Positions 49,627 through 58,276 of a DNA stretch of 64,000 nt are shown piece by piece; positions within the stretch are counted from its first letter, which is position 1, and each line of letters begins with the position of its first letter. Location of the stretch: assembly GCA_039725955.1 (NCBI GenBank), contig CP091034.1:4032501-4096500 (forward strand), written 5' to 3'. Under the pieces are notes generated by a model that had not been told where the DNA came from, did no database searches, and saw nothing but the letters and a program-made list of their open reading frames with translations. The position numbers were made by a program, and so were the translations under genes. Origin of the DNA: Sinorhizobium sp. B11. Lineage in GTDB: Bacteria; Pseudomonadota; Alphaproteobacteria; Rhizobiales; Rhizobiaceae.

Positions 49627-51540
49627 CTAAAGCGTCGGCCACATCCGGACGATCGCGGCAAAGCGCAGCCAATCCTTTCGCAGAAAGGGCGTCCAGGCTG
49701 CTTCCGCGACGGCCGACAGCCGCGGAAAGACCAGCCGGTTGAAATAGCTCCGCGAGGCGAAATTCTCGCCCCAGATGCAGGCCTGGATACCGTGCATCCG
49801 CTCCCTGAGCTCCTCCGGCAATTCGCCTTCGGCTTCGTAGGCATAGGTCTTTTCCGGTGGCGTGAAGCCGGCCCAGCCCGCGCCGGGCTCTCCCCAGTCT
49901 TCGCCCTGCGCCATGTCGAGATAGTAGGCCTGCCCAGGCGTCATGACGATATCATAGCCCTCACCCGCAAGCTCGATACCGACCTCCGGCTTCTCCCAGG
50001 CCATCAGCAGCGTGCCGTCGCGATCGACACCGCCGCCATGTGAGACCTCGTTCCAGCCGACAAGTTTCTTGCCGCGCTCGGCAAGCATCGCCTTGATCCG
50101 CCGGAGGAAATAGGATTGCAGTTCGGCCGTATCTGCGAGCTTCTCACGCTCCATCAGCATTTTGCAGAGCGGCGAGGCAAGCCAGGAACCGTGCGGCACC
50201 TCATCCCCGCCGATATGGATATATTGGGACGGAAAGAGCTGGAGCATCTCGTCGAACACCTTGCCGAGGAACTCGTAGGTGAATTCGACCGCCGGATTGA
50301 GCGCATTGTTGGGATTGTTCGGCTCGGGGCGATAGCCGCCCGGCGCTTCCTGTCGCTCGACGAGTTGTGGCAGGGAGAGCAGTGCTGCGGTGCTGTGACC
50401 GGGTATATCGATCTCCGGCACGACGTCGACACGCAACATGCCCGCATGAGCAACGATTTCCCGGACATCATCCTGGCTGTAAAATCCCGAATGAGGCTCC
50501 GCGCCGTCGCCGAATTGCGGTAGAAGCACTTCGTCAGGTCCGTGCTTGGCACCGATCTTTGTAAGCTCAGGATAGGCCTTGATCTCCAGCCGCCAGGCTT
50601 CGTCGTCGGTCAGATGCCAGTGGAAAATATTGAGCTTGTTCCAGGCAAGGATATCGATCAGCCGTTTGACATCTGCAACCGGGTAGAAATGCCTGCTGAC
50701 GTCGAGATGACAGCCGCGCCATTCGTAACGCGGCTGATCGGCGATGGTGCCGAAGACCGGAAACTGGAAGGTTTCCGGCTCGTGACGTGCTCCGTGCAGC
50801 AGTTGCGCAAGACTGATCAACCCATAAAGCAGGCCGCTCGCATCGTCGGTGCCAAGAATAATCTCCTTCCCCGTGAAACGCAGTTCGTAGGCCGCATCCA
50901 TGATCGAGGATTCCCCTTTGAAGCGGATCTGCCGTCCCCCCTCAACCGGCTGAAGCGCGAAAGGCACGTCGTCGTCAGGAAAGAGCCGTTGGTAAAGCGC
51001 GAGCACTTTCGCCACGGCCCTGGTATTCTTGGCACTGGTGCCGGCTGCCGGATAGAGTGCGATGGGCGGCATATCGCCCGGCCGTAACGCCTGGTGCAAG
51101 GGCCAGGGCAGCAGCGAATATGGCTCGCTCACTTCACCCTTCGGCAGAAGCTCCGGCAACGCCCCCTGTTCCATGCCATCAAGCATCAGATCGCCAAAAC
51201 TGACGGGTGCATGCCGGCCATCGCCAAGTGTGAGGTAGGCGGACTTGATGCCGGCCGTGACATGCTTCGGGCCATTCGTCAGCCCTTCCATTGTGAACCG
51301 CCAGCTGCCGCCCGGCTTGACGATGAGACCCTCGGGCGGAGAATATTCGTGAAAATTTGCAACGCGCCGCTTGAGCGTGGCGCCTTCAGCCACGTGCACG
51401 TCCGCCACGCGGGTGAGGGACGTACAGGCGAGCGTAAAACCGGAGAGCGGTTCGGCGGAAAGATTGAAGAGCGTGAAGGTAAAGCGTCCAAAGCTTCCTT
51501 CGACAGGACTCCAGCTCGCTTCCAAACGGTAATCGGCCAC
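49627..51540 (-). CDS. Beta-N-acetylhexosaminidase, glycoside hydrolase family 20
   Basis: A 637-residue glycosidase. The catalytic Asp-Glu pair lies in YIHIGGDEVPHGSW near residue 445. The N-terminal part up to about residue 120 is a beta domain, followed by the GH20b-like and barrel stretches (PRYEWRGCHLDVSRHFYPVADVKRLIDILAWNKLNIFHWHLTDDEAWRLEIKAYPEL). It has no evident signal peptide, so a cytoplasmic location is likely and substrates would be imported chito-oligosaccharides. A GTG start follows GGGAGGATCTGACT. It is convergent with the ROK kinase. Confidence 0.92.
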   Translation of the reverse strand: MADYRLEASWSPVEGSFGRFTFTLFNLSAEPLSGFTLACTSLTRVADVHVAEGATLKRRVANFHEYSPPEGLIVKPGGSWRFTMEGLTNGPKHVTAGIKSAYLTLGDGRHAPVSFGDLMLDGMEQGALPELLPKGEVSEPYSLLPWPLHQALRPGDMPPIALYPAAGTSAKNTRAVAKVLALYQRLFPDDDVPFALQPVEGGRQIRFKGESSIMDAAYELRFTGKEIILGTDDASGLLYGLISLAQLLHGARHEPETFQFPVFGTIADQPRYEWRGCHLDVSRHFYPVADVKRLIDILAWNKLNIFHWHLTDDEAWRLEIKAYPELTKIGAKHGPDEVLLPQFGDGAEPHSGFYSQDDVREIVAHAGMLRVDVVPEIDIPGHSTAALLSLPQLVERQEAPGGYRPEPNNPNNALNPAVEFTYEFLGKVFDEMLQLFPSQYIHIGGDEVPHGSWLASPLCKMLMEREKLADTAELQSYFLRRIKAMLAERGKKLVGWNEVSHGGGVDRDGTLLMAWEKPEVGIELAGEGYDIVMTPGQAYYLDMAQGEDWGEPGAGWAGFTPPEKTYAYEAEGELPEELRERMHGIQACIWGENFASRSYFNRLVFPRLSAVAEAAWTPFLRKDWLRFAAIVRMWPTL

Positions 51541-51704
51541 AGTCAGATCCTCCCTCCAATGAATATAGGGCGATCTTTACTCCCGTTCAGGCCATCGTCT
51601 TCTCGCGCGCCTTCGCGCTACTGCCGCAGACGTCGAGGCCGCCGGAGACAACCGGCAACCTGACGAAACTAGTGGTCTGAAATAAAAGATGAGCTGAAAC
51701 AAAA

Positions 51705-51730
51705 AATGGCGCGGCCTCGACCGCGCCATT
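51705..51730 (-). terminator. Intrinsic terminator of the RND efflux operon
   Basis: Stem AATGGCGCGG / CCGCGCCATT with a 6-base loop, followed on the minus strand by TTTTTTG. It begins four bases past the stop codon of the RND gene. Confidence 0.88.
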
Positions 51731-51733
51731 GTC

Positions 51734-54700
51734 TCATTCGGCTGCCAATGCCGGCGGATGATGAATGGTCCCATCCGCCTCTTCCTGGTTGGCATTGGCA
51801 TGTTCGTCATTTCTGGCCTTCGGTTCGCGGCCGAAGAACAGGGCATAGCCGGCCGGCAGTACGAGGATGGTCAGTACCGTGGCGACGAGGATGCCGCCCA
51901 TCATGGCGTAGGCGAGCGGACCCCAGAAGACGCCACGCGAGATCGGGATCAGCGCCAGCACGGCCGTCAGCGCCGTCAGCATGATCGGCCGGAAGCGGCG
52001 TACCGCAGCACCAACGATCGCTTCCTGCCGGTGCATGCCCGCCTTGATATCCTGGTCGATCTGGTCGACGAGGATGATCGAGTTGCGGATGATGATGCCG
52101 AGCAGCGCGATGACACCGAGGATCGCCACGAAGCCGAAGGGCGCACCGCTGATCAACAGGGCCGAAGCCGCGCCGATGATGCCGAGCGGACCGGTGGCGA
52201 AGACCAGCATCGCCTTGCCGAAATGCTGCAGCTGGGCCATCAGCAGGATCATGATGACGACGAGCATGATCGGTGCCTTGGCGGCGATCGAGGCCTGGCT
52301 TTCAGCCGAATCCTCGGCTCCGCCCTGGATCTCGATCTTGTACCCGGCCGGCAGGCTGTCGCGCAGGTCCTTCATGTCGTTGTAGAGCTTGGTCACAACG
52401 TCGTTCGACTGGACGCCGTCAGGCAGCGTTGCCCGCACCGAGATCGTGGGCAGGCGGTCGCGCCGCCATTCGACACCCTGCTCCATCGACGGCACGACCT
52501 TGGCGATCTGCGAGACCGGGACAAAGCCGCCGAAATCCGTCGGCACATAAACCGAATTGACGGCAGAGAGCAGTGATCGGTTCGCATCCGGCTCGCGAGC
52601 GACGATCGAAACCGTTTCCTCGCCATCGCGGAAATCGTCGAGCGGTGCGCCGGACATGGCGGCCTGCAGCATCTGGCGGACACGCTGCGAAGTGACGCCG
52701 AGAGCACGGGCACGATCCTGATCGATGACCAGTTTCATGGCAGGCACCGGCTCGAGCCAGTCGTCATGAATGGCACCGAGCATCGGATCCCTGGTGAAGC
52801 GGTCCTTCACCTGATCGGCAATCTTGCGCACTTCCGCACGATCCGGACCCATGACGCGCATCTGCACCGGCCAGCCCGTCGGCGGACCGAGGAAGAGACG
52901 GTCGACCTTGCCGCGGACGGACGGGAAGTCTTCCGCCAGGATCGTCCGGAGCTTGGTAATAAGACGCTCACGCGCTGGCTCGTCATTCGCCATGATCAGG
53001 AGCTGCGCATAGTTCGGGTTGCGCAGTTGCTGGTCGAGCGGCAGGAAGAAGCGCGGCGCGCCTTCGCCGATATAGGTGGCGATGAACTTCTTGTCCGGAT
53101 CGTCCATCATCTTGGCTTCCAGCGCCTTGGCCTGGACTTCCACTTCCTTGATGCTGGTCCCCTCGGGCAGCCAGAGATCGACGAGGATTTCCGGACGCGA
53201 GGACTGCGGGAAGAAGTTCTGGGGAATGAACTGGAAACTCCAGAGGCTCGCGACGAACGTGCCGAGCGTCAGCGCAAGCACGATGACGCGATGGCGCACC
53301 GCCCAGCCCACCGTGTGGCGCAGGCCGCGATAGAAGCGCGTGTCGAACACGTCGTGATGCTCGCCCGCATGGTGACGCTGCTTCAGGATCATGTAGCCGA
53401 GCCACGGCGTGAAATAGACCGCCACGAACCATGAGGTCACCAGCGCGATGCCGACGACATAGAAGAGCGAACGCACATATTCGCCGGCCGTCGATGCCGC
53501 AAAGCCGACCGGAATGAAGCCGGCGGTCGTGATCAGCGTACCCGTCAGCATCGGGAAGGCGGTCGAGGAATAGGCAAAGCTCGCTGCATCGATCTTGACA
53601 AGGCCTTCCTCGAGCTTTCGCTCCATCATTTCCACGACGATCATCGCATCATCGACCAGCAGGCCGAGCGCGATGATGAGCGCGCCGAGCGAAATGCGCT
53701 GCAGGTCGATGCCGAGCTCGTACATGATGGCAAACGTCGCAGCCAGGACCAGCGGAATGGCGATGGCGATGACAAGACCCGAGCGCCAGCCGATCGACAG
53801 GAACGAGACGACGAGCACGATGGCAAGGGCTTCGCCCAGCGCATGCATGAACTCGCTGACCGCATCTGTCACGACATCGGGCTGGTTGGAGATCTGATCG
53901 ACGGCGACACCGTAGGGCAGCGAGTCCTCGAAGCGCTTGTAGGTCGCTTCAACATCCTTGCCGACATCGGTGACCTTGTAACCCTTGGCCATGACGACGC
54001 CGACCTGCACACTATCGTGACCGTTAAAGCGATATTTGCGCTGATAGGGGTCTTCGAGCCCGGACGTGACGGTGGCGATATCGCCGAGGCGTGTCACCTG
54101 ATTGCCGGAGCGCAGGCGCAGTTCCCTGATGTCTTCGACCTTGTGTACATTGCCCTCGACCGAGATGCGCACCGAGCGCAGACCCGTATCGACATTGCCT
54201 GCCGGATCGACGGCATTCTGGCCCTTGATGGCGTTCTGCAGATCGGGGATCGTCAGGCCGCGTTCGGCAAGCGCCTTGGAGGAGACGTCTATATAGATCT
54301 TTTCCGGCTGGTCGCCGATGATGACGGCCTTCTCTACACCGGGCGTCGTCAGCAGCATGTCGCGCGCCTGGATCGCGAACTTCTTCAGTTCCGGATAGGA
54401 ATAGCCATCGCCGCTGATCGAATGCAGCGTGATGAACGTGTCGCCGAATTCATCGTTGAAATAAGGGCCGAGCAGACCTTGCGGCAAATCGCTGTTGATG
54501 TCGCCGACCTTCTTGCGCACCTGATAGAAGGCGTCGGCAACATCAGCCGAATTCGTATCACCCTTCACCTGCACGGTGATGATCGTGCTGCCTGCCCGCG
54601 TATAGGACTTCACCCAGTCGAGATGCGGGGTTTCCTGCAGCTTGCGCTCGATCTTGTTGGTGACCTGATCTTCCATGTCCTGCAGCGATGCTCCAGGCCA

Positions 54701-54880
54701 GAGCGCCTGCACCACCATAACGCGGAATGTGAAATCCGGGTCTTCCTTCTGGCCCATGCGGGTCAGGCCGAGCACACCCGTGATGAGGATCAGCCCGAAA
54801 AGGAAGCGCGCAATGCTCGGATGACCGATTGCCCAGCGCGAAAGGTTGAACGGGCGCTTTTCCGTAGTGGCGTTGTCCAT
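51734..54880 (-). CDS. RND-family multidrug efflux pump, inner membrane transporter
   Basis: A 1048-residue proton-driven transporter with twelve helices and two large periplasmic loops. The membrane aspartates appear in ALIIALGLLVDDAMIVVEMMERKL near residue 415. The first helix is ARFLFGLILITGVLGLTRMGQKEDPDF, and repeated GQ and APLxxxF-like blocks follow. It is the last of three co-oriented genes with the adaptor and a TetR repressor. No outer membrane channel is encoded here. Substrates are unknown; sequence resembles the AcrB/MdtB group rather than heavy-metal CusA types. Confidence 0.94.
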   Translation of the reverse strand: MDNATTEKRPFNLSRWAIGHPSIARFLFGLILITGVLGLTRMGQKEDPDFTFRVMVVQALWPGASLQDMEDQVTNKIERKLQETPHLDWVKSYTRAGSTIITVQVKGDTNSADVADAFYQVRKKVGDINSDLPQGLLGPYFNDEFGDTFITLHSISGDGYSYPELKKFAIQARDMLLTTPGVEKAVIIGDQPEKIYIDVSSKALAERGLTIPDLQNAIKGQNAVDPAGNVDTGLRSVRISVEGNVHKVEDIRELRLRSGNQVTRLGDIATVTSGLEDPYQRKYRFNGHDSVQVGVVMAKGYKVTDVGKDVEATYKRFEDSLPYGVAVDQISNQPDVVTDAVSEFMHALGEALAIVLVVSFLSIGWRSGLVIAIAIPLVLAATFAIMYELGIDLQRISLGALIIALGLLVDDAMIVVEMMERKLEEGLVKIDAASFAYSSTAFPMLTGTLITTAGFIPVGFAASTAGEYVRSLFYVVGIALVTSWFVAVYFTPWLGYMILKQRHHAGEHHDVFDTRFYRGLRHTVGWAVRHRVIVLALTLGTFVASLWSFQFIPQNFFPQSSRPEILVDLWLPEGTSIKEVEVQAKALEAKMMDDPDKKFIATYIGEGAPRFFLPLDQQLRNPNYAQLLIMANDEPARERLITKLRTILAEDFPSVRGKVDRLFLGPPTGWPVQMRVMGPDRAEVRKIADQVKDRFTRDPMLGAIHDDWLEPVPAMKLVIDQDRARALGVTSQRVRQMLQAAMSGAPLDDFRDGEETVSIVAREPDANRSLLSAVNSVYVPTDFGGFVPVSQIAKVVPSMEQGVEWRRDRLPTISVRATLPDGVQSNDVVTKLYNDMKDLRDSLPAGYKIEIQGGAEDSAESQASIAAKAPIMLVVIMILLMAQLQHFGKAMLVFATGPLGIIGAASALLISGAPFGFVAILGVIALLGIIIRNSIILVDQIDQDIKAGMHRQEAIVGAAVRRFRPIMLTALTAVLALIPISRGVFWGPLAYAMMGGILVATVLTILVLPAGYALFFGREPKARNDEHANANQEEADGTIHHPPALAAE

Positions 54881-54905
54881 GATCCTGTCCCCTCTCCCTG
54901 GCCGT

Positions 54906-56045
54906 TCAGCGGACGGCTGCGTCCGTTTCAGCCGAAGCCGATTGCTGGTCGGGAAGCTTGACCTGCAGGTTTTCGCTCATGAATTGCGTGCCGGCGGCGA
55001 CGACGAGATCGCCGCTATCGAGCCCCTTGGTGACGCGCACGCCATCGCCGGTGAAATCCGCGACCTCGATGTCCCTGACGTGAACAGTTTCCGTACCACG
55101 ATCGACAGTCCAGACGACCTGCTTGCCGTCCTTCTGCGCCAATGCGCTCAGCGGAATGGAAACATAGCTATCGCTATTGCTGACGTTGGCCTCGATGGAC
55201 GCCGTCATGCCGAGTAGTACACGAGGATCATTCGGCAGGCTGACACGTACTGCAAAGGTGCGGGACTGCTGGTCGGCGCTGCCGGAGACTTCGCGAACGG
55301 TGCCGTCAAGCACCAGCTTGCTATCGGCCCAGAAACCCGCCTTCACGGTCTTGCCCGGCTTGAACTGGGCGATATCGTTTTCAGGCACCGCGATCTGCAC
55401 TTCCTTCTCGCCGTCGACAGCGACGGTGACGACAGGCGTTCCCGAGCCGACGACCTGACCCACATCGGCATTGATGGTGGTCACGATGCCATTGTGGTCG
55501 GCCTTGAGCTCGGTATAGCTCACCTGATTCTTCGCCTGATCGAGCGCAGAGACGGCAGCATCGCGAGTCGAAATTGCCTGATCATGGCTGAGAGACGCCT
55601 GCTCGACCTGCGATTTCGGCGCGACGTTCTTGTCGAAGAGCTGTTCGGCGCGACGATTGACGAGATCGGCGGTTTCAACCGCCTTTTCGGCAGCAGTGAG
55701 ATTGGCTTCGGCGGTCTTCACGGCGAGTTCGTAATCGGTCGAGTCCATGCGGGCGAGGATATCGCCGGGCTTTACCCGTTCGCCGATATCGACGAGACGT
55801 TCGGTAATCTTGCCGTTGACACGAAACCCGAGGTTCATTTCCGTACGCGCCCTCACCGAGCCGGAATAATCGAGCGTACGGGTATCACCGGCCTTGGCGA
55901 TCTCGACCACCTTGACCGGACGGATGACTTCCTTGACCTCTGCCTTTTCTTCCGTGCAGCCGGCAACGCCGAGCCCGACCGCACCAAGGAGCGCGAGGCT
56001 CATGACGGACGGCACGCGATTGCTGAAGGTCTTGAGCGAAAACAT
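54906..56045 (-). CDS. RND efflux adaptor (membrane fusion) protein
   Basis: A 379-residue periplasmic adaptor. The N-terminus has a lipoprotein-type signal, with a Cys in LLGAVGLGVAGCTEEKAEVKEV near residue 33. Next come the beta-barrel and lipoyl stretches (RTLDYSGSVRARTEMNLGFRVNGKITERLVDIGERVKPGDILARMDSTDYEL) and a helical hairpin. The ATG at 56045 follows CAGGAG; an upstream GTG is a weaker choice. It sits 25 bases before the RND gene and 50 after the TetR gene. Confidence 0.93.
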   Translation of the reverse strand: MFSLKTFSNRVPSVMSLALLGAVGLGVAGCTEEKAEVKEVIRPVKVVEIAKAGDTRTLDYSGSVRARTEMNLGFRVNGKITERLVDIGERVKPGDILARMDSTDYELAVKTAEANLTAAEKAVETADLVNRRAEQLFDKNVAPKSQVEQASLSHDQAISTRDAAVSALDQAKNQVSYTELKADHNGIVTTINADVGQVVGSGTPVVTVAVDGEKEVQIAVPENDIAQFKPGKTVKAGFWADSKLVLDGTVREVSGSADQQSRTFAVRVSLPNDPRVLLGMTASIEANVSNSDSYVSIPLSALAQKDGKQVVWTVDRGTETVHVRDIEVADFTGDGVRVTKGLDSGDLVVAAGTQFMSENLQVKLPDQQSASAETDAAVR

Positions 56046-56095
56046 CTTTCGCACTCCTGATTATCTAGGGTTTTCTTGGGCGACGTTGGCCGCGC

Positions 56096-56704
56096 TTATT
56101 TTCTAAGTGCCCTGATCGCAAATTCGATCAGTTCGTCCACGGCCGCACGGTTTGTCTTGGCAAGACATTGGGCAACCATTTGCGGGTGGCAGAGATTGAT
56201 GGTCGCCGCTCCGAAACAGCGGGAGGCGACCTCGGGGTCTTGGTCGGCGAATTCACCGGAGGCGATGCCTTCGCGGATAACGTCGGCAATCAATGCGTGA
56301 ATGGAGTCGATGTGCTTCTCGATGACATGCCAGTCGCGTTCGATCGCGACGATCACCATCTCATGCACTTTCTGCTGATCGAGCATGGTGTCGAGCGTCA
56401 GCTGGTACTGGCTGCGCACGTACTGGCGCAACCGGTCGGAAGCGCTGATCTTCTGACGGCAGACATTGGCTGCAAGCTCATAGCTCATCGCCAGCATGCG
56501 TCCGCAGATCGCCTGGTGGATCTCAACCTTGGAGGCGAAGAAACGGTAGATATTGGCAGGCGACATGCCAAGGTCGCGGGCCACATCCGCGACGGTCGTC
56601 TTGGAATAGCCGTAGTGGCGGAAAAGCCGCTCGGCCGCATCCAGGATGCGGGTGATATTTTCCTGCCGTGTGACGTCCAGCGTGGTTTCCGCGAGGTCAT
56701 TCAT
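56096..56704 (-). CDS. TetR-family repressor of the RND operon
   Basis: A 202-residue regulator with the TetR helix-turn-helix near residues 15-65 (ENITRILDAAERLFRHYGYSKTTVADVARDLGMSPANIYRFFASKVEI). It is the first gene of the operon with the adaptor and RND genes. A perfect 15-bp inverted repeat begins 17 bases upstream of its start and probably overlaps the promoter, so the repressor should control itself and the pump together. Confidence 0.92.
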   Translation of the reverse strand: MNDLAETTLDVTRQENITRILDAAERLFRHYGYSKTTVADVARDLGMSPANIYRFFASKVEIHQAICGRMLAMSYELAANVCRQKISASDRLRQYVRSQYQLTLDTMLDQQKVHEMVIVAIERDWHVIEKHIDSIHALIADVIREGIASGEFADQDPEVASRCFGAATINLCHPQMVAQCLAKTNRAAVDELIEFAIRALRK

Positions 56705-56720
56705 GGTTTCAGGCCCGATA

Positions 56721-56758
56721 TTTACGACTGACGAATTTTGAATTTCGTCAGTCGTAAA
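56721..56758. promoter_or_regulatory. TetR operator of the RND efflux operon
   Basis: Perfect inverted repeat with arms TTTACGACTGACGAA and TTCGTCAGTCGTAAA and an 8-base spacer. Outward, GATA and TATC continue the symmetry with one extra A. A TTGACA element on the minus strand (56774-56779) could be the -35 box of the promoter overlapped by this site. Confidence 0.8.
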
Positions 56759-56802
56759 ATATCATCCTTCACTTGTCAATGATTTTGCGATGCAAACAAT
56801 AA

Positions 56803-56828
56803 TGCCGCAGCCCGGGCAGGCTGCGGCA
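56803..56828 (-). terminator. Intrinsic terminator of the OsmC gene
   Basis: Perfect stem TGCCGCAGCC / GGCTGCGGCA with a 6-base loop, followed on the minus strand by TTATTGTTTG. It starts 25 bases past the osmC stop. Confidence 0.85.
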
Positions 56829-56852
56829 TCAGATCGAGAAAGGCTGGAAGGA

Positions 56853-57284
56853 TCAGACGAGCTTGACGTCGAGCGTGATCGGAACCGCAGAAAGAGCCTT
56901 GGAAACCGGGCAGCCGGCTTTTGCCATCCCGGCCAGTTCTTCGAATTTTGCCTGGTCGGCGCCGGGAATGCTGCCCGACAGCGACAGGTGGATGGCGGTG
57001 ATGGCAAAGCCGCCTTCCACGCTTTCCAGCGTCACCTTGGCGGAGGTTTCCATATGGTCAGCCTTCAGTCCGGCTTCGCCGAGGATCAGCGACAGCGCCA
57101 TGGTGAAGCAGCCTGCATGGGCAGCACCGATAAGCTCTTCCGGATTGGTACCGGCAACGCCTTCGAAGCGGCTTGCAAAGCCGTAGGGATAATTGCTCAG
57201 CGCGCCGCTCTGGGTCGTGATCTGACCTTTTCCGTCCTTGAGACCACCTGACCAATGGGCCGAAGCTGTACGATTGATCTGCAT
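56853..57284 (-). CDS. OsmC/Ohr-family peroxiredoxin
   Basis: A 143-residue protein. The two reactive cysteines are recognisable: AAHAGCFTMALSLIL near residue 58 and AKAGCPVSKALSAV near residue 126. Length matches OsmC. It reduces organic hydroperoxides using small thiols or lipoyl proteins. The ATG at 57284 follows CAGGAGG; a longer in-frame reading lacks the family N-terminus. It is divergent from a GntR-type regulator, which however more plausibly controls dgoD. Confidence 0.9.
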   Translation of the reverse strand: MQINRTASAHWSGGLKDGKGQITTQSGALSNYPYGFASRFEGVAGTNPEELIGAAHAGCFTMALSLILGEAGLKADHMETSAKVTLESVEGGFAITAIHLSLSGSIPGADQAKFEELAGMAKAGCPVSKALSAVPITLDVKLV

Positions 57285-57404
57285 GCCGTCCTCCTGCTCG
57301 ATTGAATTTTGAAGCGTTGCGCCGCTCCGCCGCGAAGAGCGTTCTGCCCTTCCGACCGGCAATATAGTCCTCTATCCGCGGAAGACGACACCAGATTGAA
57401 GGCA

Positions 57405-57441
57405 AATCATCATACAAGAAGATTGCCTGTGTATGATGATT
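57405..57441. promoter_or_regulatory. GntR/FadR-type operator candidate upstream of the dgo genes
   Basis: Perfect 12-bp arms AATCATCATACA and TGTATGATGATT with a 13-base spacer, ending 33 bases before the GntR start at 57475. It lies between the divergent osmC and gntR genes. Confidence 0.68.
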
Positions 57442-57474
57442 AAGTTAAGAGACTTGACCAAGAGGAACTTTCAG

Positions 57475-58215
57475 ATGCAGCCCGCAACAAGACGCGATGA
57501 GAAAACCGCAGCGGCCGAGCGCCGGCCGCGCGTCCGCCGTAGCGTTACGGCGGCGATTGCCGAGGATATCTGCGCCAGCCGCTACCCTGCAGGCACGCTA
57601 TTGCCACGCGAAAACGACCTCTGCGAGCTCTATGGCGTCAGCCGTACCGTGATCCGCGAATCCCTGAAGGTTCTGGAATCCAAGGGGCTCGTACGCGGCA
57701 AACCACGCATCGGCACCACAGTTTGCGACAAGGACGAGTGGAACATTCTCGATCAGGACCTACTGGAATGGATGGGGCCGCATCTCGGCGATTTCGACCT
57801 GCTTGCCAGCATCCTCGAAGCCCGCCGCACGATCGAGCCAGCAGCGGCCGAATATGCCGCAAGTCGCGCCAGCACGCAGGAAATCGCCGATCTCGAAGGG
57901 GCCTGGCAGCGCATGCAAGCGGCGAGCGATGATGCCGAGGCCTTCACCGAGGCCGATCTGCTCTTCCATACCGTGCTGCTCAAGGCCAGCCACAACCAGG
58001 TCTTTCGCCGTCTCTCCAGCGCCATCCACGCTGCGCTCAAATACGCGCTGCACGCCTCCAACGTCGCCATGCCCGATCACCGCGAGGCCCTGGCCCTGCA
58101 TGGCAAGGTGGTCGAAGCCCTGCGCCTGCGCGATGCCGCTGGCGCGCGCGATTGCGTCAACCGGATTCTCGACCTCGCCAAACGCGACCTGACCGCCGCC
58201 GGCCGGACGAAATGA
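57475..58215 (+). CDS. GntR-family (FadR/FCD-type) regulator, DgoR-like
   Basis: A 246-residue regulator. The winged helix is SVTAAIAEDICASRYPAGTLLPRENDLCELYGVSRTVIRESLKVLESKGLVRGKPRIGT (residues 20-80), and an FCD effector domain spans about residues 100-235. The ATG at 57475 follows AGAGGAAC; earlier in-frame ATGs lie inside the operator palindrome. It is 61 bases upstream of dgoD on the same strand, so it is probably the galactonate-responsive repressor, as DgoR is in E. coli. Confidence 0.87.
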   Translation: MQPATRRDEKTAAAERRPRVRRSVTAAIAEDICASRYPAGTLLPRENDLCELYGVSRTVIRESLKVLESKGLVRGKPRIGTTVCDKDEWNILDQDLLEWMGPHLGDFDLLASILEARRTIEPAAAEYAASRASTQEIADLEGAWQRMQAASDDAEAFTEADLLFHTVLLKASHNQVFRRLSSAIHAALKYALHASNVAMPDHREALALHGKVVEALRLRDAAGARDCVNRILDLAKRDLTAAGRTK

Positions 58216-58276
58216 TAAGATATCAGCGGCCACGGCCGTCGATGGGAACACGAAGCGAAACGAAAGTGCGACTGTC

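Noticed and set aside
53843..54961. A 372-codon plus-strand reading frame opposite the RND pump and its adaptor
   Set aside because: Spans two opposite-strand genes and the gap between them; no start signal or motif.
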